Shown: positions 11,539-23,650 of the stretch, one piece after another | How the letters are laid out: the number at the start of each line of letters is the position of its first letter | Position numbering within the stretch: position 1 is the first letter of the stretch | DNA from: Sambucus nigra | Taxonomy: Eukaryota; Streptophyta; Magnoliopsida; Dipsacales; Adoxaceae | DNA length: 64,000 bases | Direction: 5' to 3' | NCBI GenBank assembly: GCA_949130495.1 | Contig: OX422220.1 | Coordinates: 10,905,001 to 10,969,000, forward strand | The notes under the pieces: generated by a model | Seen by the model: the letters and a program-made list of their open reading frames with translations, nothing else | Told to the model about the DNA's origin: nothing | Databases searched by the model: none | Translations under genes and position numbers: made by a program

Positions 11539-12179
11539 CCAGAATTTGGTGATGTCTGTGGAAAATAAGACTTCTTATCCTCAATTAGTTACAATAAAAA
11601 AAAACATGTCTCACCCGTGCAGTGCACCTCTACCGTTTAATTGAAACCACCAGGATGGGCTTCCAGCATCCAGATTAAGATCAAAGTTCCTCCCAAATAG
11701 GATTCGGGATGCTCCTTATGCATGTTATCGCCCATAAGAGACACATTATAAGAAAATAAATTATTAAGGTAGATCCATCTAAATCTCATGACTGGTCAAT
11801 GCATACAAATAACAACTTTACCAACAATAGGAGGCCACACACCTCTAAGGGGAAGAAAACTCACATCTGCAATGATATGTTAAAATGATGGAGCAAGAGC
11901 TCTACAAAGATAAACGCAAGCGCCATGGATGAACCCATATCCATTCAATGAGTAAAGCTCACAAGCGAGGAAATAGTTCATGTCGTGATCATAAGAACTC
12001 CAAGCATAATAGTCTTTTGATGAAATGAGATCAAGAGGTGGGACATTATATAGACGATATCCTTACTCTTATCAGGAATGATATGGATCATTACACCACT
12101 AATCATGGGGATAGATCCACTAAAGAACTATCTAGGAGGATCCTCATCATCCAAATAGAGTCCCCTATTTAAGGACAAT

Positions 12180-12790
12180 TGATGATCCAGATCCCCCTAA
12201 GAATTATAACTCCCAGGTTTAAAATCCATGATGGAAAGGCCGACACCATTTACCACTTACATCATTACAGTAAGACCTAACCTTATGGAATCTCAATGAT
12301 GCTCTTATGTGCTGCATATTCCCTTCTAGCCTAATGGATATCGTGAAAAATGGTTTAAAAAATTTCCACATAGGTTGGTCAATAACTTAAAAAATCTTAT
12401 CGAAGCCTTCACTGCTCGATTCATCAATAGTAGCGCCCATCCAAATAGAATGGATTTTCTCATCGCTATAAAGAAGAACCCCTAGGAAAACTTGCAGGAA
12501 TATGCTATATTGTACTAGTAAACTTATAATGAAGTTGAGTACTACTCTGAACAGATCGTTATGACCTCGTTCAAGATAGGTTTTCCCAAAGGATCTTTGT
12601 TACACCACTCCCTTACTAAGAAGAAGGATGATACCATTGGCGACCTCATATCTCGCATAGAAAAATATGAAAAAAAAAAGAACGATGTGGTTGTTGGTGT
12701 CTACAATGAAAACAAGTTATCGAAGACAACAAAGAAAGTTGATAACAATAACTTCCTCAAGATAGGGTTAAAAATAAGAATATAGGATTG
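12180..12790 (+). pseudogene. gag remnant (retrotransposon gag domain)
   Basis: Conceptual translation across frames recovers the ordered landmarks of a Tat-type gag: an N-terminal 'ITPRFKIHDGKAD' like the usual P-x-F-x-x-Y-D-G-x-x-D-P, then 'NDALMCCIFPSSL', 'FTARFINSS', 'ENLQEYA' and, in a 74-codon open stretch (12561-12785), 'FKIGFPKGSLLHHSLTKKK' followed by 'DLISRIEKYEKKK'. These match the helical capsid-like core and its C-terminal part. Stops (for example after the K-K-N-P stretch near 12481) and frame changes show it is dead. Gag would have formed the virus-like particle. It lies directly upstream of the protease remnant, as expected. Confidence 0.8.
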
Positions 12791-12799
12791 AAGAATGAA

Positions 12800-13320
12800 G
12801 ATAAGGAATATACTTGAAAGGATTTACAAGAAATAAACACCATGTTAAAGGAACCAATGTACAATATTTTGAGTAAGATGAAGAATAAACCATTCCTTAA
12901 GTGGCCAAAGATGATGGGGGATACCTAATAAAGATAAATAACACACTTAGATGCACGTACCACAAAGAATATAGGGAAAAAATGGAGAATTATAAGTCCC
13001 ACAAGTATCATCTGGGAAAATTGGCACGAGCTGGCCATTTAAGCTACTAGGTGGATGAGATGGGGGCAAAAGCCATTATTAATATAGACCTGAAGCCATA
13101 TTTTACCCTAGAAGATGAATCAGGGCATGATTTTTTGGTCATCCACAGTGCTTTATGTCCGAAGAAGACCCAAGGCAACGTTGTTTGGATGGAACTAGAG
13201 AAAGTCATCACTGTAATGGAAGATTTTTTGATCAACCATGGCAAAAGCTGAGTAGATAAGCATCGATGCCTTGGAGAAATCAATTAAAATGAGCAAAAAA
13301 TATTCATGGAGGAATAACTG
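12800..13320 (+). pseudogene. gag-protease linker remnant
   Basis: An open stretch at 13051-13251 (66 codons) sits between gag and protease, in the same orientation. Its residues include 'KAIINIDLKPYFTLEDESG' and 'HDFLVIHSALCPKK'. I do not recognise a domain. The position corresponds to the linker that Tat-type elements carry before the protease. Expression is not expected, given the state of the neighbours. Confidence 0.4.
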
Positions 13321-13770
13321 ATCGGACTACAGGCTCTGCATTATGATGCGCCAGTAATCACACTCATGAATTTAATTGGGGATGTGGATAAGCTACTAGT
13401 GGATCAAGGAATCTTCTCATAGGTTATGTACCTAAAACAGTTCAAAATTTTTTATATAAAAATAGAGGATTTAAAATAGGAGACCATTCCTCTGGCTATC
13501 TTTGCAAGAAAAATGACAATGCCACTCGGGAATGTTGTTTTGCATGTACGGACTGGGAATATCTCAAAGTTGTTCAAATTTCTAATTAGGGGCATTAACT
13601 CACACTACAATGCTATTAATAGAAGAGGACAAATACACACTATCCAAGTTGTTCCCTCCACTTACAATTAGAAGATCAAATCCGTCACCGACTGGGGGAT
13701 AATGGAGATTATGGGAAATCAAGTTATTTCTTGGTAATGCTTTATCGCGTCCATTAGACCTAAAGAGAGA
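13320..13770 (+). pseudogene. Aspartic protease remnant of the Tat-like element
   Basis: Readable pieces include 'HYDAPVITLMN', 'DKLLVDQGIFS' (normally LVDGGSSAD, so the catalytic motif is damaged), 'IPLAIFARKMTMPLG', 'INSHYNAINRRGQIHTIQ', 'VPSTYN' and 'DWGIMEIMGNQVIS'. Their order matches the retropepsin-like region of Tat/Ogre polyproteins, including the downstream Y-N-A-I-L-G-R and V-P-S-T-Y-H motifs. In an active element it would cut the Gag-Pol polyprotein. Internal stops and the altered active site rule out function. Confidence 0.75.
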
Positions 13771-13939
13771 AGAAAATGAAAAAGTGGTCTTCGTCAATCC
13801 GACCAAAGATGGAGCTACGACATCAAAGTATCAAGTAAAATGTGGTCGATCAGGGGTCGAATAGATAAGAGGGGCCCTCATGGAGAAGGCCATGTAACCA
13901 TTACATGAGTTAGTGTTCAATGATTCACACCTAGAGTAG

Positions 13940-14294
13940 AAATTCTTAATCGACAATTCACTGAACAACCACCAAAGAGAGGAACTAATTTATCTTCTAT
14001 GGAAAATCAAGACGTGTTTTCTTGGCAACCTTATGATATGATAGGGTTCAATCCCTAAGTCATGTTCATCAATTTTTTATGGACGCAATATATCCATCAA
14101 TCCCGTAAAAGACTCGGTGAATAACTCTAGAAAGGAATAGGTAATGGAAAAGGAAGTGGGAAAACTTTTAGAGGAAAGGAACATTAAAGAAATTTAATTC
14201 CCTAAATGTCTATCAGAACCTGTGGTGGTGAAGAAAATCATTGGAAAGTGGAGAGTCTACATTGACTTCACCGACAAGCTAATCAGCCAAAAGT
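13940..14294 (+). pseudogene. Reverse transcriptase remnant, N-terminal part only
   Basis: The frames give 'HHQREELIYLLWK', 'GKLLEERNIKEI' and then 'PVVVKKIIGKWRVYIDFTD', the well-known start of the gypsy RT domain (motif around K-W-R-x-C-V-D-F-T-D). Right after this the sequence jumps to RNase H, so the palm with the YxDD catalytic site is absent. Deletion is the simplest reading. Confidence 0.78.
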
Positions 14295-14600
14295 TTGACC
14301 AATGAAAAATGTAAACTTTGTATATTGATGGAGCCTATAATTCAGGGGGAAGGACTGGGAGTTGTTATAATTTCTACTAAAAACACTATGATCGAACAGG
14401 GGATCGGACTCTTCTTTGAAGCATCAACCAACGAAGCTAAATACGAAGCCCTCATCATCAGGTTACTCAAAGCTTCATCTTTGGGCACAAGTCACCTTGA
14501 CATCTGTTGTGACTCAAGGATGGTATCCAACAAATTATCGAGAGACTAAAATTCTAAATATGAGAGAAAGTCAAAAAATATGTAGGTTTCTCAAAACCTA
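14295..14600 (+). pseudogene. RNase H remnant of the Tat-like element
   Basis: An 84-codon open stretch (14295-14549) plus the upstream 'TLYIDGAYN' in another frame gives the plant gypsy RNase H order: Y-I-D-G-A, 'GLGVVIISTKN', 'FFEASTNEAKYEALIIRLL' (normally NNEAEYEAL) and 'CCDSRMVSNKLS' (normally CDSQLVVNQL). The acidic residues D, E and D are largely recognisable, but a frameshift separates the first from the rest. It would have degraded the RNA strand during reverse transcription. Confidence 0.8.
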
Positions 14601-14859
14601 ATTATTGGGTTTGAAAAAATCTATATTCAATAATTCCCTTGGGGGAACAACAGTTTTGTTGATACCTTAACCACTCCGGGATCAACATTTGACTCAAATA
14701 TTAAAAGAACAATCGAGGTAGAGTTCCTCACCCAACCTATAATCAGTATAAAAAAGGTTATCGAGAAAGTTCTAAGGGTCCAAAAATCTCATAGTCAAAT
14801 GGATCCAATCACGAGTTTTTTGCTAAAGGAAAAAAGAAGCCCATTGGGTTAGGATAAAT

Positions 14860-15950
14860 GCTTTTCATTTTTACTTGTCTCTTCAAGGAAAGATCTATAA
14901 AACGTCTTTAACGTGTCCTTACCTTCAATGTTTGCACCCAAATGATGTCAACCAAGTCTTGTACGAACATCATGAGTGTATATATGGAGGCCACGCAAGG
15001 GGAAAGATCTTTGTTCTAGAGAGCAATCAAATATGATTATTGGTGGTCATACATGCCGAGGGATGTATTTTCCTATGTTAAATGATTCCATAACTGTCAA
15101 AAGTTATCTCCCATGGTTCATTAGTAGACAAATGACTTAAAGTCATGAACTATTCCATGGATGTTTTCTCAGTGGGGTTTTGACATTCTGGGTTGATTAC
15201 CTACAACACCGGGAAATCGCAAGTATCTCCTGGTTAGCACTTACTATTTCATAAAATGGATTAAAGTTGAAACATAGGCAATCGTCTGAGACACTAACAT
15301 TATCAGATTCATCTAGAAAAACATCATAACCCGTTTTGACTTATTAAGAACAATCATCATCGCCAATAGGATACAATTCAAAAGTGGGACGTTCTAGTAC
15401 TTCTGCGATAACCACATCATCAAACACAACTTTATCTCGATGGCCTACGCCCAGAGCAATGGGTATCCAAGGCTTCTAACGAGGCAATTCTCGATGGCAT
15501 AAAAAAGATATTAGAGAAGGCAAAAGTCACTTGGGTGGATGAGGTTCCTCACATCCTTTGGGCATGTTGTACTACGACCAGAAGGTTGACTAGGGAAACG
15601 CCCTTTGATTTAACCTAAGGGATGGAGGTCATTATCCCATTATAAGAAGGCTTGATAACCTTGAAGACTATAGTTGACAACTTGCGCCTCAATGGAAAAA
15701 TCATAAGGACCGAGCTCAACCTAGCCAATGAATGAAGAGAATAAACCTTAATCAAGTTAGATTCCTACTGACAACAGTTGGCCAAACAATATAACAAAAT
15801 CGTCCATGAAGGTTCTAGGCCAGGGACTATGTCCTCAAAAAAGTGCTCGGCTATGTAAAGAAGCCTTCAGATTGCAAGTTAGGTCCTAAAGGGTAAGGAT
15901 CGCGTAAAATAATTAGAGACGATCTCCAGGGAGACTACCATTTGTAAATA
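14860..15950 (+). pseudogene. Integrase remnant of the Tat-like element
   Basis: Pieces in order: 'YLQCLHPNDVNQVLYEHHE' and 'GGHARGKIFV' (HH part of the zinc-binding domain), 'CQKLSP' (CC part, damaged), 'WGFDILG' (first catalytic Asp region), 'RTIIIANRIQFKSGTF' (normally S-D-N-G-x-Q-F, second Asp lost), 'SMAYAQSNGYP', then a 15515-15600 stretch 'KKILEKAKVTWVDEVPHILW' and 'TRETPFDLT', and a C-terminal 'LAKQYNKIVH'. This is the full gypsy integrase layout, riddled with stops. The C-terminal 'PSDCKLGPKG' piece resembles the usual end region before the non-coding tail. Confidence 0.83.
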
Positions 15951-16859
15951 ATGGGGGGCAGGAAGATCCTTGGGGCTAGAAATGCGGCCAATCTTAGGAA
16001 GTTTTATTTTTAGAAAATTTCATTTAAAAAAAATATTGAGTTTTGAGGTTTTATTTAAATTTAAATTTAATACATTTTTCTCCATTATTATTCTAATTGT
16101 CAAAACAACTCTTTTTATCTATAAATAATTGGTATAATTGATCAAAGGTCACTCGTCGAACATGAATGTAATGGCATAGTTGCACTTGTTAAAACTCTAA
16201 GGTTACGTGAGTTCATCATAAAAACACAGAAACATCCAGAATTGCCCTGAAAAGGAAAAGTCCTAAGGAGGGTCCCTAGGCAGTGACTGATCCAAGTGTG
16301 GTCGGATAAAAATTTTGAATGGGTTAATGGCCCTACGACCATGCACATTTTTTTCCATAGTTTGACCTAGGCCTAATATTGTGTGATGACATTTTCTAAA
16401 AGGTAAGGTAAACGATAAAAATATTCTTAGCATAAATATGGAAAATGTAAAACATGAAATTAACTACAAATTTCACAAAACATTCATATTATAAAAAAGA
16501 CTATGCCGAAAGAATTATGAAATGAACGTATATAATTGTGGCACAGAGCAGTCATCCATGATAAGTTATGTGCTCATTAACTGAAGCTCTTTATCTATCA
16601 CTAGGTTTAGGCCTAAACTCATCGTCCCTATCATGTACCAATAGGTAATATTTTTCCAACTAAAGGGAAACAATATCGATAGGAATCCAACTTTCATTAC
16701 TTCCAAATTGAGGGAAATTATAAACAGGGAACTTAACTTCGTATTTGTATTAAAGATAGGAGTCTTTAGGATCCTTCATAACAACCAAGGAATTCATCAA
16801 ACCTTTCTTATGTGACACCTCTTAGGCTCATCCAGTTTAAAAAGAGCATCCTCCTATCC

Positions 16860-19030
16860 GTCATCATAACTAGCAGCTTAAACTACATGAGTGCCCCTTC
16901 TATCCATCTTGATCGTTTCGAATCTCTTAGAGTTCTCCTCATCTTCGTTAATCTTATCCCTTAAAGAATTATTTTCATTATAAAACATCTCTGGGATATT
17001 GTTGACACCCCTACTAACTTCAATCTTTAGGCCAACGATTAAACTAGATTGCTCGTCAAAAGTATATCTAATCTTTTGAAGATCTTGCTGAATAGAGAGA
17101 AATTTCCATGAGCCTGGCTACCGACATCCCAACCAAATACTATATTTAGGTCATTGGTGTATGAAAAACATGGGACCCCTACAGTCCTATTTCAATCTAT
17201 AAGCATCAAAAGAAACTCATTCGCGCATAAAAGAGGCAAATTCAAACATTGACGATTTTTCATTAGACCAGAGAGTGGGGAAAGCCCTTACAAACACTCA
17301 AAAACATAAGAATACGCTTATTTTTTGGAGCTAATCTAATTCTAACTAGATATGACCCTCATTTCCTTCACCTGCTCTGGGGGTTTGAGGGCATTGCCTT
17401 GATCATCATTCTATATCTCTTGATCGCCCATGACCTTTCTTTCATTGCTAGTTAAGTCCTTGCCTGCCCCTTCCTCTTTTTATGGAAAACCTGGTTCATG
17501 GTCCGAGCATTTTTTTAATATTCAACTTTCAAGTGAAATGAAGTTCTCTCCTAGCATGGGTAAAGGCTTCCATATAACCCTGATCAAAGCTATTATCTTT
17601 GGTCGTTGCCAAGACAGGAGGTTGATATTCAGTAGTCATTTTCAACTTATCAAGATCCATCTTCATCTTATCAACATCAATCTTTAATAAAGATATCTAC
17701 TAGTCGGTAGACTTCTTCTCATCATCATAGGCATTTTTTGCGGCAATAAGAGATTCTTGAGCCTTATCCAAGCCTTTATCATATCGTTGTCAGTCTTGAC
17801 CTTTTTCTCCTTCGATTCAAGCATGGCAACAAAGTCTGACGTAAACTACAAGGAAAAGACAACCACAAGTCCACGAAATAACTAAAATAAAGAAGATACA
17901 GAGTTGAAGGTTATTAAACTTGCCAGAGATAACACATGCGTGGCATGAGAAGAAAGTTGATTAGATGTCATCTTATCGACCTATTCTCAGTGCAGTGCTA
18001 AAGATAGTTTCTTGGCCATTGACATGGTTTGGTGTCCCTTACTTATGTTGGGGACATCCACCCTCTTAGTGGGAATAATAACAAAAGAAGAATTTGATTT
18101 GTCCTTGTTTGCTTTCTCCATTTTGGAAGAATCCATAAGAGTAATGACCTAGGAGGGACCTCTGACTTCTGTCCTTTTGGTGACATTTTCCTTTAGGGAG
18201 GTGTGGATATGGAGTCATCTATAAGAGTATTGTTTCTCTTTCTCGGAGCTATATCATCCTCCTTAGCAGTGGGGATGGTATTCACGTTTACAAGTTCAAA
18301 AGAGGACGAGGTAGAAGCTCGAGAGAACCACTCGCTAGTTGAAGACGTTGGTATCATAGGAATGGAATACACGGGCCTAGTGGTAAATTTAGACGTGGAG
18401 TTGGTATACTCAAGCAAAAAAGACGCCGACCTAGGGTGATATACGCATATAACTAAAAGCCTCCGTAGCTTCCAAAACTTAATAATCTCCTCACTATTGA
18501 AATGATAAGGCTCCCTTTTCTTTGATCCAACAGAATAAAAAAAGAAAATATTACTATTTATTTCATCCATCATCAACAAGAAATGACATAATTTAATGAA
18601 AAAGCATCGTCAACCTATTCTCCTCCCTCTGGTAGGGCGCAAAAACCCTCTGTATGGTTCACCGCCTTCAGTAATGGATGGATGTTGCTAATTTCTAGCA
18701 ATGAACCCTTGACCCAAATATCCCTTATTGGAGTCAGGAGGATTGGTGACAAAAATCCAATATGCTTTTCTTTCCTTCAAATAAAAGATGTTGTAATTCA
18801 TTTTTTACCACAAATAGAAAGATTTTTAAGATCCCTATTTTAGTTCCATTTATCTGATTAACTCTATGAAAACCATTCACGATCAGCCATGTGTTTAGGG
18901 AACACTTGATAGGAAGCACGTGGAAGAATTTACAAAACTCTAAAAAGAGATAATTTATGGGAAACGTTATACCCTCTCAGTCATTTAAATAGTATGAATC
19001 GAGTGGCCATGTTCAAGGTTATATTAATCG
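16860..19030 (-). pseudogene. Antisense ORF remnant between pol and the 3' LTR
   Basis: On the minus strand, opposite to the element, coding-like pieces follow one another. Near 18990-18734: 'FCKFFHVLPIKCSLNTWLIV' and 'NELQHLLFEGKKSILDF', which resembles the 'putative gypsy-type transposon' domain (Pfam PF04195) from memory. At 18579-18193 a 128-codon open frame has a S/T-rich, charged C-terminal half. At about 17830-17560 a Lys-rich, coiled-coil-like stretch reads 'AMLESKEKKVKTDNDMIK' and then 'KIDVDKMKMDLDKLKM' and 'FDQGYMEAFTHARREL'. At 17105-16880 another coiled-coil-like open stretch includes 'FLSIQQDLQKIRYTFDEQ'. Tat-lineage elements are known to carry such antisense ORFs here. Stops and frameshifts show decay. 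Its role is unknown. Confidence 0.62.
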
Positions 19031-19609
19031 GTCAATATATCAACCCACTCTATAGTGATCCAATAAGGGATGGGGTATTTACCCTTATATTCCCCTAAAG
19101 TTTTATCATTCACAACATAAAATGTTTTTCTTAAATATAGAAGGAAAGAGCGATGAAAATTAGGAAAATTAGAGGATTATTGCAAAAATAATTGAAAATA
19201 CGATAGAGAATGAAACTTACGAGTGATTTTTTTCTAAAAAATTCTGATGCTTTGAATAGTTTAAGTGATGTACCAAAATGGCGGCTGGAAACTTTTGATA
19301 GCTTGGTTCAAATTTTGAGGTATCTAATCATTTAAAATGGAACCCGAGTCCATAAGTAGCAGAGACACTTCATCTTTTAAGTGGGATTCATACTATCGTA
19401 CCCTTAACTGATGTGAAAAATTATGAGTGTGCACTTGAAGGATCCAACGGGCACAATTAAGAAAATGTTTTACTCAAAACATTCTATTTAGGTGTTGACA
19501 AATTTCACCATCTCAAGTTGATACCAACCATCTCGTCCGACCAGTACATTTCTTGAGAGCGACCATACATCTTAACCCCCATTCTAGCCATAAATATTTG
19601 AGGGAAATT

Positions 19610-20011
19610 ATTGAGGAATTATCAAAATAGCCTGAGTGATTCATAATAAATGACATTTGTCCGTCATAATGAGATAAAGGATTATATCTCTAGATAATAA
19701 TAATAAAAAAGTCAAACCACCAAGGATCTCAGAGTGAGATCAGTACGATCAAACAACAACTGAATCAATAAGCTTTAGATCCCTGCACGACATAACCTCT
19801 TATTCTCTTTAGAATGTAACCCTTACCCCTAGAAGAAGGGGTTTCAATTATTCTTATTAGAATAAAAGTAATAAGAAAGGAGAAATTTCCCATAGACGTA
19901 AACTATTTTCGAACCACATAAATACTTGTGCCATGTGATTGTGTGACATGTTTTACTCTATTTGGTTTTAATTGTTTGGGATATTTCATTAAATGGAGTC
20001 TAGATTTCACA
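19610..20011 (+). repeat. 3' LTR of the decayed Tat-like element
   Basis: Begins near TTGAGGAATTATC and ends near GATTTCACA, both borders approximate. It matches 11146-11538 in order of motifs throughout. Confidence 0.68.
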
Positions 20012-21035
20012 AAGTCTCATTTTTAATTTTACCACAAGACTGAAGTGTTTCAATAATAAAGATACACTTATGTTACACACTATGATAAAGGGTCAAAACT
20101 GCTTTCCTTTTAAAAGGTTTTATCAAAAACATAATTATACAAACCATCAACGAGATTAAAATAATTTAGGAAAACATGTTCTTATATAAACATAAAAATA
20201 TTTTAATAAACTCAAAATAAATCCCTCACTATCAATTTTAGAGAAAAACTAAAGGTCATTCGAGGTTTTTTTAAGATTTAAAATATGGATTGATTCCTAA
20301 GAACGTAAGAAAAGAAATCCTTATGTGAATTCAAAGTTGTGTACTAAGTAATCCCTCTTCCAAATTAGAACTATCTCTTGTAGCACGGTAATTTCTTTTT
20401 TTAAATATCAAACGATTGTCATTCTTTTAGAATGACAAGTAATAATTCGCACAATAAAGCTTAAAACATATATGTTAAATAATGGGTACCTATATGAAAC
20501 AATAACTCCTATTTTAGTTTGTAACATAATGAAATTGAGTAAGTGTGCAACAATCATTTGTATCAACTTGAAGCTTAATCTGTTTACACATTCTCCACAC
20601 ATTAAAAGGATTTTCCCACGCTACTTTTACCATTAATAGTTGGTTCATAAATTTTAAATGACATTTAGCAATTTAGAACTTTTAAGTGAAACTTAACTTC
20701 TTCACTTCATTCTAAGAACTCAATCTTGAGAACATTAAACAAACAAACATGAAATTTTAGATAAATAAAATGTATGCTAAAACTGTGGATAGCACTAGAC
20801 TTCCGTAATAATAATGACAAAATTAATTATTCACAAAAATTCTATTTGGAGCACTTTGGTGACTACGAAAAAGATTCATTATATGAGTATTATATTAATT
20901 AAATATTTTCATAACTACCAGATGAAAATTTACCATTCGTTAATCAAAAGAAATAGTTAATTCACTTTTGGGTGATCACCAAATTTCTCATAAACATTAA
21001 ATTAAACTGTTCATATTTAATATTTTTATTAACAC
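20012..21035. other. AT-rich spacer, nothing recognised
   Basis: Short frames only, no domain similarity, no tRNA-like or splice-flanked coding block. Confidence 0.4.
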
Positions 21036-21385
21036 TCAGTCTAAATAACTTTGACCCCTTAAACTTGCACTTATTTTTACTTCACCACATGAATTTTATT
21101 TTTCTTGAACTACCCCCGTAAATTTTTAAAAATGCATTAATTTACCCCCAACTATAACAGTGTTATGTTTCTGGATGAAATACTAGTTATTTGCACAAGT
21201 GGTTGAAAAAAAACTCATGTGAATTGTACATGATCAATTTATCGTCCAAAAATTTACACCATGATTATTTGAGGGTAAAGTGGCGTGTTTTTATAAGTTG
21301 GGGGTTATATCTAGAAAATGAAATTATAAGTGGTGAAGTTAAAATGATAACAAATTTGGAGGAGTCAATGTGTAATTAAATCTGA
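21036..21385. mobile_element. MITE-like element with long terminal inverted repeats
   Basis: The left end (CTTTGACCCCTTAAACTTG, then ACTTCACCAC, then TTTACCCCCAACT) is mirrored at the right end, which in reverse reads ATTGACTCCTCCAAATTTG, AACTTCACCAC and AACCCCCAACTTAT. The arms run about 100-130 bp with many mismatches around a short centre. No coding capacity. No clear target duplication was found, so borders are approximate. Confidence 0.6.
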
Positions 21386-22720
21386 ACACCCATAATACAT
21401 GAAAAATTTACGTTAATGTCTATTACTTAATTTGATATTCATGAAACATTTTAGTTTTTCATAACATGAATATCAAATAGACTAAGTAATTGCATAACAA
21501 TTTAGGTTAATCATTACAATTGGACATTTTGATAACCTAATCACAATGACTGAATTAACACTAGCATTCGTTATAAACAAATGGACCTTTAGGTAACCAA
21601 AATGTACATGTTATGAATGCGTATAGAGTAATATAATATTTACAATTTTAGATTAAAGTAATATTTTTAGAAAAAATCCAACACAATGTAGATATTTATG
21701 CTAAGGACAAAAGGACTTAACATCCTTCATGGATAAATTAATGCAAAAAAAGAAATTACTCCTTAATTTTCATTTAATCATTGGAATTGTACTTTTGTGC
21801 AACCAACTTACAATGATTAAATGGGCAATCCAAATCATTATAGGATCAACAAACAAACATTCATAATTATATTTGGACATTTGGGTAACCAAATTTATAC
21901 ATAATAATCTAATATTTACAACTACAGACTGTATCAATTTGTTGAACACCTAAAAGAACATAACAAAAATACTAGGCACCATATTTCATCCGTAGTAACA
22001 TAATGTAAAGATTAGTTTCAAAATCTTTTGCACAATAATCTAATATTTACAAGCATAGACCATGGCACATTGGTGAATAATTAAATGAACATAATATAAA
22101 TAATAGTGATAAAACCAAAATGATAAATTTAATATTCATAACAATATTTTAACTCTACCAAAAGGCACCACTTAACATTAATGTTCTAACAACCAACTAA
22201 GGTATGAAAACTTAGGTAGTTATTGAAACACGTAAAATATGAAGAAATCCAAGATTTCAAAAAGTAGAGAAAAAATGAGTTGTCATTACTAAACATTACA
22301 ATTTAATTTATGATATTTTCCAATTGCGGAATTAAAAAATTAGAGAAATTAATATATGTTACCTTTATTTCCAAAAATGGAAAATTTAAAATATATGCAT
22401 TTAAATGTTCTTAAATAGCTAAAGAATAGCCTGCATCGCAACCAAAAATTGGTGAGTTTTGATCATTAAGCCGCATTGACCGACATAATAAATTTCATTA
22501 AATTCCAAGTCTGGCGACAATTTATATTTACATTATTGCTTATTAAAGGCATAAGAAAATTGTTACTAAAAACACCCTTAAAACTTCCAGATTCACCGTT
22601 TTGTAAATTAGTAGATTTAGTGACAAAAAATTCGCATAAGCCATAATAAGAAAATTGGATATACATTATCAAATTTTTTTAGTTTATCAAATTTTTAAGA
22701 AATATTAAAAGACTTAATTA
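21386..22720. mobile_element. Old dispersed repeat, also present at 61.9-62.9 kb
   Basis: Several strings recur in the same order near the right end of the window: 'ttggacatttgggtaaccaaat' here versus 'ttagacatttagcaaaccaaat' at about 62160; 'caattgcggaattaaaaaa' (22321) versus 'caatttgcggcattgaaaaa' (62521); and 'ggtgagttttgatca' at 22452 and 62669. Inside it, 'taatctaatatttacaa' recurs about every 130-270 bp. No coding similarity was found. Probably a non-autonomous element; class unknown. Confidence 0.5.
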
Positions 22721-23164
22721 AATCATTACAAAATGTCACTAAAAGTTACCAATTTTATTTTTAATTTGTTCATAAAAATATTTTTAGAAACCAAAAATCC
22801 CATCTTATGATATATTGATTTTTCCGTCACAAATGTACCAATGTATTCATTTGGTTTCATGTATAGAAAATCATAAGTTTGTGAATGCTTAACGATTTCA
22901 CTTTAAATATTTAATTTATAAAGGGTGCAAAAACATACTTTCGTAAAATACATAGACAAACACATTACATTATGTATGTACAATTGAATGACCTTTACTA
23001 TTTAATAGGCAAACATGATGAAAATTCATAAGATTTCAACATATTTTAAATAACACTTTAATTCAAACAAAATTTAAAATGATTTAATTAATATAAACAT
23101 AAGTTGATTAATTAATTAAAAATTTCATTGTTCTATATATAATACAGGATCGCGAATCGTAATG

Positions 23165-23650
23165 AAAATCACATCTTTAGTCGATATAAAAGATCAAGAA
23201 CATTTACTTTTGGTTCATGCTAATAATGTTCTTGAGATTGAGTGAGATGTTGAATAAGTCATGAATCCTAATGCCTTGAAATTCTTCCTTGATATTTTCT
23301 TGAACATAATTAAATCACTCCATGAGAATTTCGAATTTATCTCCATTAGCCAATAGTTTCATTATGTTTTCTTTCAGTGGGTCTGAATGTTGAAAATTAA
23401 CCACTGATTTATAGGTACGGGAGGACCCAAATCTCCTACATTAACTTAATATGAACCATCCATCATTGTAGGTAACCAAGTGTCCCTAAAACATTTAAAT
23501 AATAAAAGATGTGCTTTGAATAATAATATTAAATAGCAGTGACTCTTCGTTTTTGGAATACCCTTTCATTTACCAATTTGACTCTTAGTAATATTTAATT
23601 ATGGACCACATTAACGAATTATTAAAATATAAATGATTCTAACATTTTAG
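23165..23650 (-). mobile_element. Diverged LTR fragment, copy 2
   Basis: Related to 1871-2330 over its length, including 'ggttcatgctaataatgttc' and 'ataattaaatcactc'. On the minus strand a TATAAATC box (23406-23413) lies in the corresponding place. No second LTR or coding region is next to it, so it may be a solo LTR or a fragment. Confidence 0.5.

Larger units (their letters stand above)
11146..20011 (+). mobile_element. Decayed Tat/Ogre-group Ty3/gypsy retrotransposon
   Basis: Diverged direct repeats near 11146-11538 and 19610-20011 act as LTRs; both contain 'atccgtcataa/ttgtccgtcataa', 'aaggatctc', 'cacgacaca/cataacct' and 'tggttt-aattgtttggga' in the same order. Between them, in plus orientation, lie remnants of gag, aspartic protease, the first part of reverse transcriptase, RNase H and integrase in the standard gypsy order, all broken by stops and frameshifts. 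After the 5' LTR, TTTGGTGATGTCTGTGG near 11543 resembles a mutated primer site. A 3.6 kb segment between pol and the 3' LTR holds an antisense reading-frame remnant, a feature known in Tat-lineage elements. Old and inactive. Confidence 0.85.
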
